Shown here: positions 1 through 7,424 of the stretch, piece by piece
Layout: every line of letters starts with the position of its first letter
How positions within the stretch are numbered: position 1 is the first letter of the stretch
Origin: Bacillus safensis FO-36b
GTDB taxonomy: Bacteria; Bacillota; Bacilli; Bacillales; Bacillaceae
Length of the DNA: 43,955 nucleotides
Direction: 5' to 3'
Assembly (NCBI RefSeq): GCF_000691165.1
Contig: NZ_ASJD01000014.1
Coordinates: forward strand, 1 to 43,955
Position numbers and translations under genes: made by a program
The notes under the pieces: generated by a model
What the model saw: the letters and a program-made list of their open reading frames with translations, nothing else
What the model was told of the DNA's origin: nothing
The model's database searches: none

Positions 1-199
1 ACATGTCTACATTTCCAGCGAGCTCTTTATAAAAGCTTTTAATGTTATCGGCACCTTTCCCAGTAAAATCATCACCGAGATTGGCCACACCTTGTAATGC
101 CTTTTTTAAATCTATCATTTGTTCGCGGAGTTCCTGATAGTGTTTTGCCCTTGTGTCCATGGCACTGGTTAGTGCTTTTGCATCAAGTATCTTACCCAG
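1..199 (-). CDS. LXG-domain polymorphic toxin, N-terminal fragment (cut by window edge)
   Basis: The 66 readable residues have the pattern of the LXG N-terminal domain found in Bacillus YeeF/YobL-type toxins: KILDAKALTSAMDTRAKHY, then a helical stretch, then GVANLGDDFTGKGADNIKSF. In this family the LXG domain directs type VII (Yuk/Ess) secretion and the C-terminal part, here outside the window, carries the toxic activity (often a nuclease). An AAGGAG ribosome binding site lies 9 nt before a CTG codon at 199-197. No ATG, GTG or TTG in frame fits that site, and an in-frame TGA stands three codons upstream, so the start appears to be CTG. The next in-frame ATG is residue 14, inside the conserved domain. 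An immunity gene would be expected beyond the left edge. The fragment could also belong to a decayed gene; the window cannot show this. Confidence 0.7.
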   Translation of the reverse strand, partial: MGKILDAKALTSAMDTRAKHYQELREQMIDLKKALQGVANLGDDFTGKGADNIKSFYKELAGNVDM

Positions 200-519
200 A
201 AGAATTCACTCCTTCCTATTCATTGACAAGGTCAATTTTACCAATAAAAATTTTGTCATTAAATAGGAATATTGATACAAAAAACAGTACTTATTATATA
301 AATGGACAATGTTTCAATAGAATACTTTAGCTCCACTTTTGTCAGTAATAATTATGATGCGATATTTAGAACATCTTTTAAATAAATATTTTTTTAAGCT
401 ACTTCATTATAAAATTGTTATAGAGCACTTCCATGGTAAGGAAGATGTCACTAGTCGAGGCAATCCCTACATGAATTAGGAATGCACTTAGAAAAAGCAC
501 ACCCGCATCAGTGTACTTT
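200..519. other. AT-rich intergenic region upstream of the LXG gene
   Basis: About 320 bases without a convincing gene. It holds the LXG ribosome binding site, a short dyad TTGAC-aag-GTCAA at 223-235 just upstream of it, and the terminator of the marR gene at its right end. A short plus-strand frame across 97-330 overlaps the LXG coding sequence and has no recognisable content. Confidence 0.6.
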
Positions 520-521
520 TT
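492..521 (-). terminator. Rho-independent terminator of the MarR gene
   Basis: Arms AAAAAGCACAC (492-502) and GTGTACTTTTT (511-521) pair with one wobble around an 8-nt loop. Read on the minus strand, the stem ends in a T-run directly after the marR stop codon. Confidence 0.65.
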
Positions 522-990
522 ACGATTTAGACTTCAGCAATTGCAGCTCTTGCTCCATGATATCTGCTGCTTCAGTTATAAATTGAATAATTAAATCTAA
601 TTCTTCTGCTTTGTATTCGTTTGTAAGCTGTTTAGTTGATGCTGATAAGGATTGGAAAAGTTCTTTCACTTGTGATTTTCCTGCTGTTAGTGGGACAATG
701 ATGACTCTTCGTTTGTCCTTTGGGTCTTTTTCTCTTTTGGCGTAGCCCGCTTTGACAAGGCGGTCAATAAGAGCTGTGACCGCACCTGAGCTAAGACCTG
801 TTTTTTCACTTAATTCTCCTGCTGTGAGAGGACCGAGTTCGTTTAATAAATCGGCGGATTTGAGATCTGTTGGAAAAAGGCCGAGCGATTGAGCGGCCGC
901 TTGGTGGAACAAGACGGTTCGTGTGGCGAGGCGCCTCATTGTATGGATGATCTGGGCTGCTCTGTCTTCAGCCTCGTTCTTTATTGACAA
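520..990 (-). CDS. MarR-family transcriptional regulator
   Basis: A 156-aa winged-helix regulator. The central HTH (about residues 55-75, LTAGELSEKTGLSSGAVTAL) is followed by the wing with the family's D-x-R-like motif (KDPKDKRRVIIVPLT), flanked by dimerisation helices. The start is a TTG at 990 preceded by GGGAGGAG. The gene is divergent from a 14-TM drug efflux gene and shares with it a 119-bp intergenic region holding a perfect 12-bp-arm dyad. The arrangement fits autoregulation plus repression of the pump, relieved by an aromatic or lipophilic ligand. It resembles B. subtilis YusO, which accompanies the pump YusP, but orthology was not tested. Confidence 0.85.
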   Translation of the reverse strand: MSIKNEAEDRAAQIIHTMRRLATRTVLFHQAAAQSLGLFPTDLKSADLLNELGPLTAGELSEKTGLSSGAVTALIDRLVKAGYAKREKDPKDKRRVIIVPLTAGKSQVKELFQSLSASTKQLTNEYKAEELDLIIQFITEAADIMEQELQLLKSKS

Positions 991-1014
991 CTTGTTCTCC
1001 TCCCTTTAAAATCA

Positions 1015-1039
1015 ATTTATCTTGATCATCAAGATAAAT
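1015..1039. promoter_or_regulatory. MarR operator: perfect 12-bp inverted repeat
   Basis: ATTTATCTTGAT (1015-1026), one central C, then ATCAAGATAAAT (1028-1039), a perfect dyad. Its length and AT-rich palindromic form suit a MarR dimer. A related half-site TTGATCAT follows at 1062-1069. The dyad lies between the divergent starts (990 and 1110), where bound repressor would block both promoters. Function is inferred. Confidence 0.75.
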
Positions 1040-1109
1040 GTTCTCTTACTTTATGGTTAAGTTGATCATAGCAAAAATAATGAGAGAACGTAAGCAGGAG
1101 GTAAATGAA

Positions 1110-2630
1110 ATGAATCATGTGGATAAAGGCAAGGCATCCACTCGCTTTGTTGTCATCGGTTTGCTGTTAGGGATTTTTATGGCAGCGATGGACAATACCA
1201 TTGTTGCAACAGCAATGGGAAGCATCGTAGCAGATTTAGGCAGTTTTGATAAATTTGCTTGGGTGACGGCTTCTTATATGGTGGCAGTGATGGCGGGAAT
1301 GCCGATTTACGGAAAGCTTTCTGATATGTATGGTCGAAAGCGTTTTTTTCTGTTTGGACTTATTTTCTTTTTAATTGGATCAGCGCTGTGCGGTATCGCG
1401 CAAACGATGGATCAGCTCATTATTTACCGAGCCATTCAAGGGCTTGGGGGCGGTGCACTTCTTCCGATCGCATTTACGATTATCTTTGACATCTTCCCGC
1501 CTGAAAAGCGCGGAAAAATGTCTGGTATGTTTGGAGCAGTCTTTGGTTTATCAAGTGTACTCGGACCGCTTTTAGGTGCTATTATTACGGATTCGATCGG
1601 CTGGCATTGGGTTTTCTATATTAATGTGCCAATTGGTATTGTCAGTGTCTTCTTGATCGCCAGATACTATCAGGAATCGCTTGAACATCGTAAGCAGAAA
1701 ATCGACTGGTCAGGTGCTATTACACTTGTCGTTGCGGTTGTCAGCTTAATGTTCGCGCTTGAGCTTGGCGGTAAATCTTATGCTTGGGATTCGGTGCAAA
1801 TCCTCACACTTTTTGCTGTGTTTCTTGTGTTCGGTACGATCTTCTTTATTGTTGAGCGTAAGGCTGAGGAGCCGATTATCTCATTTTGGATGTTTAAAAA
1901 TCGATTATTTGCAACATCTCAAATTTTGGCGTTTTTATATGGCGGGACATTTATTATTCTTGCTGTCTTTATCCCTATTTTCGTGCAGGCTGTGTACGGT
2001 GAATCTGCAACAAGTGCAGGGTTCATTTTAACACCGATGATGATTGGATCAGTCATTGGCAGTATGATTGGCGGAACGATGCAGACGAAAGTGCCTTTCA
2101 GACGTCTTATGACTATTTCTGTCATTTCATTTTTCGCTGGGATGCTGCTGCTTGCCAATATGTCACCAGATACAGCAAGACTGTGGCTCACACTCTTTAT
2201 GATGATATCAGGCTTTGGCGTCGGGTTCAGCTTCTCCCTGCTGCCGTCAGCTTCAATGAATGATCTTGAGCCGCGCTACCGAGGCAGTGCAAACTCGACC
2301 AATTCATTTATGAGATCACTTGGAATGACGCTCGGTGTAACGATTTTCGGGACGATTCAAACCAATGTGCTGACAAATCGTTTAGCTGATGCCTTTAGCG
2401 GAATGAAAGGAGCCCCTTCTCAAATAAGCGATCCACAGGCTATTTTCCAAGAAGGTGCCCGCTCACAAATTCCGACTGATATTTTAAATAAAGTCATCGA
2501 TGCGATGTCACAAAGTATTACGTACGTATTTATGCTTGCATTATTCCCGATTGCACTTGCGGCGATTACGGTCGTATTTATGGGAAATGCACGGGTACGC
2601 ACATCTAATGAAATGAAGGAAAACGAATAA
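1110..2630 (+). CDS. DHA2-family multidrug efflux MFS transporter (14 TM)
   Basis: A 506-aa proton-driven drug exporter of the major facilitator superfamily. The first helix carries GIFMAAMDNTIVATAM, with the D-(x)2-I-V pattern of the DHA2 family. Motif A is GKLSDMYGRKR in the loop after helix 2. The antiporter motif C region follows as SSVLGPLLGAIITDSIGWHW. The length and about 14 hydrophobic segments agree with the family. I chose ATG 1110 because CAGGAGG stands just upstream; an open frame extends back to 1038, but that start lies inside the operator dyad. It is paired with the divergent MarR regulator, which probably represses it. B. subtilis YusP, Bmr3 and Mdr are comparable proteins; the substrate cannot be read from sequence. 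Confidence 0.88.
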   Translation: MNHVDKGKASTRFVVIGLLLGIFMAAMDNTIVATAMGSIVADLGSFDKFAWVTASYMVAVMAGMPIYGKLSDMYGRKRFFLFGLIFFLIGSALCGIAQTMDQLIIYRAIQGLGGGALLPIAFTIIFDIFPPEKRGKMSGMFGAVFGLSSVLGPLLGAIITDSIGWHWVFYINVPIGIVSVFLIARYYQESLEHRKQKIDWSGAITLVVAVVSLMFALELGGKSYAWDSVQILTLFAVFLVFGTIFFIVERKAEEPIISFWMFKNRLFATSQILAFLYGGTFIILAVFIPIFVQAVYGESATSAGFILTPMMIGSVIGSMIGGTMQTKVPFRRLMTISVISFFAGMLLLANMSPDTARLWLTLFMMISGFGVGFSFSLLPSASMNDLEPRYRGSANSTNSFMRSLGMTLGVTIFGTIQTNVLTNRLADAFSGMKGAPSQISDPQAIFQEGARSQIPTDILNKVIDAMSQSITYVFMLALFPIALAAITVVFMGNARVRTSNEMKENE

Positions 2631-2638
2631 AGGGAAAA

Positions 2639-2668
2639 AGCAGAGCGATAGCAGCTCTGCTTTTTTTC
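2639..2668. terminator. Bidirectional terminator between MFS and aldolase genes
   Basis: AGCAGAGC (2639-2646) pairs with GCTCTGCT (2654-2661) around a 7-nt loop. It is flanked by A-rich sequence on the left and a T-run on the right, so it can serve both convergent genes. Confidence 0.8.
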
Positions 2669-3538
2669 TTATTGATATAACGGAAGGGCTTTGCCCTCAC
2701 TGCCAACGATTCGTATTTTCGATTGGACCATGTCTTTTGCTGCTTGTTTTGCTTTTTGTAAATACATACGCGGATCTAAGCTTTCAGGTTCGTTTGAGAA
2801 ATGATCACGTATTGCTTCGGAATACGCATTTTTCAGTTCAGTTGAGACATTCACCTTTGCCATACCAAGTGCAACGCATCGCTTGACATCCTCATCTGGT
2901 ACAGCGGAACCACCGTGCAGGACAAGTGGTACATCGACAAGCGCTGCAATTTGTTCAATGCGGGCAAAGTCAATATCCGGCACCCCTTTATAAATGCCAT
3001 GGGCAGTACCAATCGCAGGCGCTAAAGTAGGCACCCCAGTTTCTTCTACAAATTGGCGGCATTCTGATGGAACGGCTTTTTCAGCATCCTTTTCGTCGAC
3101 GACGATATCATCTTCTACGCCGCCTACCTTGCCTAGCTCTGCTTCGACATTTACACCGACTTTTATGGCAAGATCTACGACTTCTTTTGTGCGGCGTACA
3201 TTTTCTTCATATGAGTGCATAGATGCATCGATCATAACGGATGTATATCCAGCCCTGATACAGGTGAGAATCACATCAAAGTCTGTGCAGTGATCCAGGT
3301 GAAGACCGATTGGGATTTGATATTGATCAGCCGCCGCCTTCACTGTATCTGCAATCGCTTTTGCTCCAAGAGATTGAACCGTTCCAACCGTTGTTTGCAA
3401 AATCACAGGTGACTTTAATTCTGCAGCAGTTTCGAGCACCCAATAGATACTGTCAAAGGAGTGTACATTGAATGCCACAATTCCGTATTTTTCTTTTTTC
3501 GCAGCCTCAAGCATTGGTGTTGTTGAAAGTAAAGGCAT
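2669..3538 (-). CDS. Class II ketose-1,6-bisphosphate aldolase (GatY/FbaA-like)
   Basis: Zinc-dependent aldolase of about 290 aa. The family hallmark HLDHC lies near residue 80, with H and D as metal/catalytic residues. Further zinc-ligand regions are GTAHGIYKG and LVLHGGSAVP. The sequence from MPLLSTTPML matches the usual class II start, so ATG 3538 is preferred; a TTG two codons upstream overlaps the EIIA stop by 4 nt. It is the last gene of the PTS operon and would split the bisphosphate made by the PfkB kinase into DHAP and glyceraldehyde-3-phosphate. Because glycolytic FbaA is normally encoded elsewhere, a dedicated copy here suggests a ketohexose such as tagatose, or fructose. GatY versus FbaA specificity is not settled by motif reading. 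Confidence 0.85.
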   Translation of the reverse strand: MPLLSTTPMLEAAKKEKYGIVAFNVHSFDSIYWVLETAAELKSPVILQTTVGTVQSLGAKAIADTVKAAADQYQIPIGLHLDHCTDFDVILTCIRAGYTSVMIDASMHSYEENVRRTKEVVDLAIKVGVNVEAELGKVGGVEDDIVVDEKDAEKAVPSECRQFVEETGVPTLAPAIGTAHGIYKGVPDIDFARIEQIAALVDVPLVLHGGSAVPDEDVKRCVALGMAKVNVSTELKNAYSEAIRDHFSNEPESLDPRMYLQKAKQAAKDMVQSKIRIVGSEGKALPLYQ

Positions 3539-3540
3539 GA

Positions 3541-3999
3541 TCAAACATCCTCTCTAGTTAAAATATCCGTTTCTAATACAGCAAGCATGTCTTCATTTGT
3601 TCTTGTTTCCAGCAGTTTTTGACGTTTCGTTTCATCCATTAAGCCTCGTGAAAGGGCTGAAAGTGCTTTTAAATGAGTCGTCCCTGCCTCACTTTTAGGG
3701 ATCAGTAAGGATAAGAAGAAAAAGCAAGGCTTCCCATCAAAAGCGTCCCATTCAATTCCTGTTTCCGTGCGGACGATCACAAGTGCTGGTTTCGTGATGG
3801 CTTCTGTTTGTGTATGCGGAATGGCAAATCCATCTTGAAATCCGGTTGTACTAAGTGCTTCCCTTTCCGCTAAGCCTTTTTTGACATCCTCTGGTGAGGT
3901 GCAAATACCTGCTTTATAGGCAATGTCTGCAATGGCTGCGAACACGCCAGCCTGTGAAGAAGCTGTTTCGTGAAGATTCATATAGATATGTTCCATCAT
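3541..3999 (-). CDS. PTS fructose-type EIIA component (stand-alone)
   Basis: A 152-aa cytosolic phosphocarrier of the fructose/mannitol PTS EIIA (PTS_EIIA_2) family. The phosphorylated histidine lies in GFAIPHTQT (about His62), within the typical FQDGFAIPH context. It accepts phosphate from HPr and passes it to the EIIB cysteine of the neighbouring EIIBC protein. The start is the first of two ATGs behind GGGAGGAAGAG. The gap to EIIBC is 15 nt and its stop overlaps the aldolase frame, so translation is coupled. B. subtilis fructose permease FruA carries A, B and C domains on one chain; here A is a separate protein. Confidence 0.88.
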   Translation of the reverse strand: MMEHIYMNLHETASSQAGVFAAIADIAYKAGICTSPEDVKKGLAEREALSTTGFQDGFAIPHTQTEAITKPALVIVRTETGIEWDAFDGKPCFFFLSLLIPKSEAGTTHLKALSALSRGLMDETKRQKLLETRTNEDMLAVLETDILTREDV

Positions 4000-4014
4000 T
4001 TCTCTTCCTCCCTT

Positions 4015-5430
4015 TTAAACTGCTGGTTTGTCTATTTTTTTACGGTAAAGTCCGTAGAGAATCGCACCTACGAGTGATCCGATTAGTATGGAAAGCACCC
4101 ATTGGAATGCACCTGTGACAACTGGGAGGACAAGGAACCCGCCATGTGGAGCTGGAACCTGTACGCCAAAGAGATACGTCAATATAGCAGAGATAGCCGA
4201 GCCAAACATGATAATTGGCAGGACAACAACCGGGTTTTTGGCCGCAAATGGGATGGCTCCTTCTGTAATATGTGTCGCTCCTAGAATATAGTTGATTGCC
4301 CCTGCATTTCGTTCTTGTGGCGTGAAATGTTTTCGGAAAATCGTTGTAGCAATCGCAATGATAAGCGGCGGTGTGATACATGCTGCTGACACACCTGCCA
4401 TGAAGTAAAGGTTACCTTCTGCAAGTAAAGCCGTTCCTGTGACATAGGCTGCTTTGTTAAAAGGTCCTCCCATATCAAATCCACACATCGCTCCAACAAT
4501 TAAGCCTAAAAGCAGAGGGTTTGTGGATTGTACAGATGAGAGAAAATCCATTAAGGAATTATTTAGCCCTGTGATTGGAACTAACAGCGGGGTCATGACA
4601 GCCCCGATTAAGAAAATACCGATGACAGGATAGATGAAGATCGATTTTAATCCATCAAGTGATGCTGGTAGTTTTTGAAGCAAGAATTGAAGCAATAAAA
4701 TGATATAACCTGCTGCAAAACCTGCGATAATACCGCCTAAGAAACCAGCACCTCCATCATTTGCAAGGAGACCCCCTATAAATCCAACGACCATCCCTGG
4801 GCGTCTTGCGATTGAATCAGCAATAAATGCTGCTAAAATTGGCACCATTAAGCTGAAGCCAAGTCCGCCAATGCTTTTCAAATAGGCAGCAAACGGATGA
4901 TACGTTTCGTGCTTAGGATCAGCAGAGTAGATACCAAATAAGAAAGAAAGGGCAATTAAGACCCCGCCTCCAACGACAAATGGCAGCATGTGTGATACAC
5001 CATTCATTAAGTGCTTATAGATGGTGTGTATCCATTTATTTGCCGACTTTTGTTGAGAGGATGAAGGAGCAGATGGTTTTTCTGTTCCAGAAGCTCTTCC
5101 TTTCACTTGATGAACGGGAGCATCTCCATTTATAATGCTTTGGATCAGCTCAGCCGGCGTGCGAATGCCTTTGGCTACAGGCACTTCAATGAGTGGTTTG
5201 CCGTGAAAACGATCTGTATTTACATCTTTGTCAGCTGCCACAATGACCCCATCTGCTTCCATAATGTCTTGATCAGTTAAAGCGTTTTCAATTCCCACTT
5301 GACCATGCGTTTCGACTTTAATGTCGACCCCTAGCTGCTCAGCAGCGATTTTTAATGCTTCAGCTGCCATAAATGTGTGTGCAATACCTGTTGGACAGCC
5401 GGTTGCAGCGACAATTTTTTTACGGCTCAT
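4015..5430 (-). CDS. PTS fructose-type EIIBC permease
   Basis: A 471-aa sugar-transporting permease. The N-terminal EIIB domain has the phospho-cysteine in ATGCPTGIAHTFMAAEAL (Cys12). A linker of about 50 residues rich in Ser, Gln and Lys follows. From about residue 130 comes a membrane EIIC domain beginning MNGVSHMLPFVVGGG, with about nine hydrophobic segments and the GNATHITEGAIPF-like signature (here GATHITEGAIPFAAK) that lines the sugar site. It would import and phosphorylate a ketohexose at C1. ATG 5430 follows AAGGGGG; the gap to the kinase gene is 13 nt. The fructose-family assignment is firm, the exact sugar (fructose or tagatose) is not. Confidence 0.9.
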   Translation of the reverse strand: MSRKKIVAATGCPTGIAHTFMAAEALKIAAEQLGVDIKVETHGQVGIENALTDQDIMEADGVIVAADKDVNTDRFHGKPLIEVPVAKGIRTPAELIQSIINGDAPVHQVKGRASGTEKPSAPSSSQQKSANKWIHTIYKHLMNGVSHMLPFVVGGGVLIALSFLFGIYSADPKHETYHPFAAYLKSIGGLGFSLMVPILAAFIADSIARRPGMVVGFIGGLLANDGGAGFLGGIIAGFAAGYIILLLQFLLQKLPASLDGLKSIFIYPVIGIFLIGAVMTPLLVPITGLNNSLMDFLSSVQSTNPLLLGLIVGAMCGFDMGGPFNKAAYVTGTALLAEGNLYFMAGVSAACITPPLIIAIATTIFRKHFTPQERNAGAINYILGATHITEGAIPFAAKNPVVVLPIIMFGSAISAILTYLFGVQVPAPHGGFLVLPVVTGAFQWVLSILIGSLVGAILYGLYRKKIDKPAV

Positions 5431-5443
5431 GTGTTATTCCCCC

Positions 5444-6358
5444 TTATATCTTCTGAATGTGTACTTGCTCAATCAATGAATCAATATCATGTAAATCACT
5501 TAAGCCTTTTGAAAATGCAGTGGATGCTCCCGTTGCAATCCCGTAGCGTAAGCACTCTTCAGGTAAGTGTCCTTCAAGGTGTTTACTAAGAAAAGCTGCG
5601 AGCATCGCATCTCCAGAACAAGCTGTGTTTACGACAGTGCCTGTTGGTGCGTTTCCTTTAAACACTGCGCCCTTCGTAATGAATAAAGCCCCTTCCTCGC
5701 CTCGGGAAATAAGCACTTGCTCTGCACCCATCTCAATGAGCTTTTCTCCTGATTGAATGAGTTCTTTTTCTGACAAAGGATGTGTTTTGCCGAAAAAAGC
5801 AGCAATTTCTTCTTCATTCGGTTTTAGTAAATACGGCTTGTATTGAAGCGTCTCAAGAACTGCTGCTGAGCTTGTGTCTAAAATAAACTTGACCTTCTGT
5901 TGATGGCAAATAGCTGCTACTTCTGAAAAAATGCTGGCAGGAACGCCTTTTGGCAGACTGCCTGACATGATGAGGATGCCTCCCTGCGGGATAGCCGCAA
6001 TTTTCTCACGAAAGGCGTGAAGCGCTTTTTCTTCAATTGCAGGGCCCTGATTCACGAGCTTGTATTCTTCTGTCGTATTGATAAAAACATTAATTCGTGT
6101 GATTCCTTCAACCGAGATAAAATCGGTCTGAATGGAGAGATCCTTTAAAGATTGTTCAATATAAGAGCCTGAAAACCCAGCGATAAATCCTAATGCAGTG
6201 CTGGTGAAGCCATATTTCTTTAGCATAATTGACACGTTCACGCCTTTTCCATTCGGCTGATAATCTTCATCTTCCGTCCGGTTGACTGCATTTGCCCGCA
6301 TTTCTTTTAATGCAATATATAGGTCAATAGCAGGATTTAAGGTGCATGTATAAATCAA
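5444..6358 (-). CDS. PfkB-family 1-phosphofructokinase / tagatose-1-phosphate kinase
   Basis: A 304-aa ribokinase-superfamily sugar-phosphate kinase. It has the N-terminal signature YQPNGKGVNVSIMLKKYG (about residues 34-50). The C-terminal catalytic segment reads NTACSGDAMLAAFL, where the usual GAGD is replaced by CSGD; the catalytic Asp is kept. The start is TTG 6358 behind AGAAGGTG. As first gene of the operon it would add the second phosphate to the ketose-1-phosphate delivered by the PTS. B. licheniformis is known to degrade D-tagatose with a FruK-like kinase plus a GatY-like aldolase, and this cluster has the same parts; fructose-1-phosphate remains an equally simple substrate. Confidence 0.83.
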   Translation of the reverse strand: MIYTCTLNPAIDLYIALKEMRANAVNRTEDEDYQPNGKGVNVSIMLKKYGFTSTALGFIAGFSGSYIEQSLKDLSIQTDFISVEGITRINVFINTTEEYKLVNQGPAIEEKALHAFREKIAAIPQGGILIMSGSLPKGVPASIFSEVAAICHQQKVKFILDTSSAAVLETLQYKPYLLKPNEEEIAAFFGKTHPLSEKELIQSGEKLIEMGAEQVLISRGEEGALFITKGAVFKGNAPTGTVVNTACSGDAMLAAFLSKHLEGHLPEECLRYGIATGASTAFSKGLSDLHDIDSLIEQVHIQKI

Positions 6359-6409
6359 TTGGTTTCACCTTCTTTCTTTTCTCTAAAGAAAGTATCTCAT
6401 ACGATTCAG

Positions 6410-6423
6410 TGAAAATGTTTTCA
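6410..6423. promoter_or_regulatory. cre-like / operator dyad upstream of the ketohexose PTS operon
   Basis: TGAAAATGTTTTCA is a near-perfect dyad (TGAAAA/TTTTCA around two central bases), 52 bp upstream of the kinase start. It differs from the CcpA consensus in the central CG. It may be a CcpA catabolite-repression site or the target of the adjacent RpiR-type regulator. Confidence 0.5.
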
Positions 6424-6445
6424 GAATGTGTAAAGGTTTTCATGA

Positions 6446-6484
6446 GAAAAAGCCTTCCAGATCAAAGTCTCGAAGGCTTTCTTA
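6446..6484 (-). terminator. Terminator of the RpiR-family regulator gene
   Basis: AGCCTTCCAGA (6451-6461) pairs with TCTCGAAGGCT (6468-6478) with one mismatch, and a T-run follows on the minus strand. It separates the regulator gene from the PTS operon, which therefore needs its own promoter between 6359 and 6445. Confidence 0.7.
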
Positions 6485-6488
6485 TTGG

Positions 6489-7265
6489 TTATTTCATTCG
6501 GATCACATAAGCATCAAGTAAAATGCGGGCAATGACATGAAGAGACAGGCGGGACCTCACTTCATAATCTGGGAAGAAAGATTGTTCCCCTTTATATCCG
6601 ACTAGTGTCATATCTGATATTTTGCTTAATGTAGAATCTATTCTTGTCGTAAGCGTAATAGTTGTGACTTGCTTCATGCTGAGGTTTTGACATGCTTCAA
6701 CAAGCTCAGCTGTTTCGCCATTTAATGAAACAAAGATGGCAAGCTCACTTTTATCAATGTCTCGCGATTTCAGCCGAATGATATTCGGATCGTCGTGTAC
6801 TTCACATGTTTTCCCGATGAGCTGTAATTTGATGGTCATCTCTTTGGCGATCATCTCTGAGAAGCCCCTGCCGAAAATATAAATTTTGTCTGCATTATGT
6901 ATTTTTTGAACGGCATCTTCAATTTGTCCAATACTTTGCAGCTGTATCGTTTTTAAAACCTCTTCTTCATTTTTCCGAATTGCTAGTTTGATGTCTTCAT
7001 CAATATTTTTGAGCTGGTCGCTTGCATCTGTCATTTTCTTTTCTTGTTTCAATCGATATTTAAAGGATGTATAGCCGTTATAGCCAATTTTTTTCATCAG
7101 CCTGACTATCGTGGCCGTTGAAACATTGGCTCTTTCGCTTAAAGTGACAATGGATAAGGTGGAGATATCCTCTAAATGCTGGTGAATATAATTGAGTAAA
7201 TATCGTTCTGTTTCACTTAACGTTTGATATACATCACTTGGGATGTTAAATAATGATTCATTCAA
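6489..7265 (-). CDS. RpiR/MurR-family regulator (HTH + SIS domain)
   Basis: A 258-aa regulator. The N-terminal HTH_6 domain contains LSIVTLSERANVSTATIVRLMKKIGY split over residues 37-62. A SIS sugar-phosphate-binding domain occupies about residues 120-240 (KIYIFGRGFSEMIAKEM and AIFVSLNGETAELVEA). Such proteins sense phosphosugars and control adjacent catabolic operons. TTG 7265 follows AGGGGGAA. It lies directly upstream of, and in the same direction as, the ketohexose PTS operon, separated by its own terminator. The likely effector is a ketose-1-phosphate or -bisphosphate. An RpiR regulator, instead of the DeoR-type FruR of the B. subtilis fructose operon, is one reason to suspect a sugar other than fructose. 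Confidence 0.85.
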   Translation of the reverse strand: MNESLFNIPSDVYQTLSETERYLLNYIHQHLEDISTLSIVTLSERANVSTATIVRLMKKIGYNGYTSFKYRLKQEKKMTDASDQLKNIDEDIKLAIRKNEEEVLKTIQLQSIGQIEDAVQKIHNADKIYIFGRGFSEMIAKEMTIKLQLIGKTCEVHDDPNIIRLKSRDIDKSELAIFVSLNGETAELVEACQNLSMKQVTTITLTTRIDSTLSKISDMTLVGYKGEQSFFPDYEVRSRLSLHVIARILLDAYVIRMK

Positions 7266-7424
7266 TTCGATTCCCCCTTATTCATTTCATACTATAATTA
7301 AATGCCCAATAAAAACAAGATGATTCTTTTGTCATGTATTTAGATAAAAGGCGAAAATGAGTGAAATTTTATTTTTGACATAAACTAAGGAAAAGTTGTG
7401 TCTATGTGAAAGGAGCTGATCCGT

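Noticed and set aside
97..330. 77-codon plus-strand open frame at the left end
   Set aside because: It overlaps the LXG coding sequence in antisense and has no recognisable content or ribosome binding site.
4040..4381. 113-codon frame within the EIIBC gene and similar long frames inside yng, glc and ger genes
   Set aside because: All are alternative-frame shadows of well-supported genes with conserved motifs.
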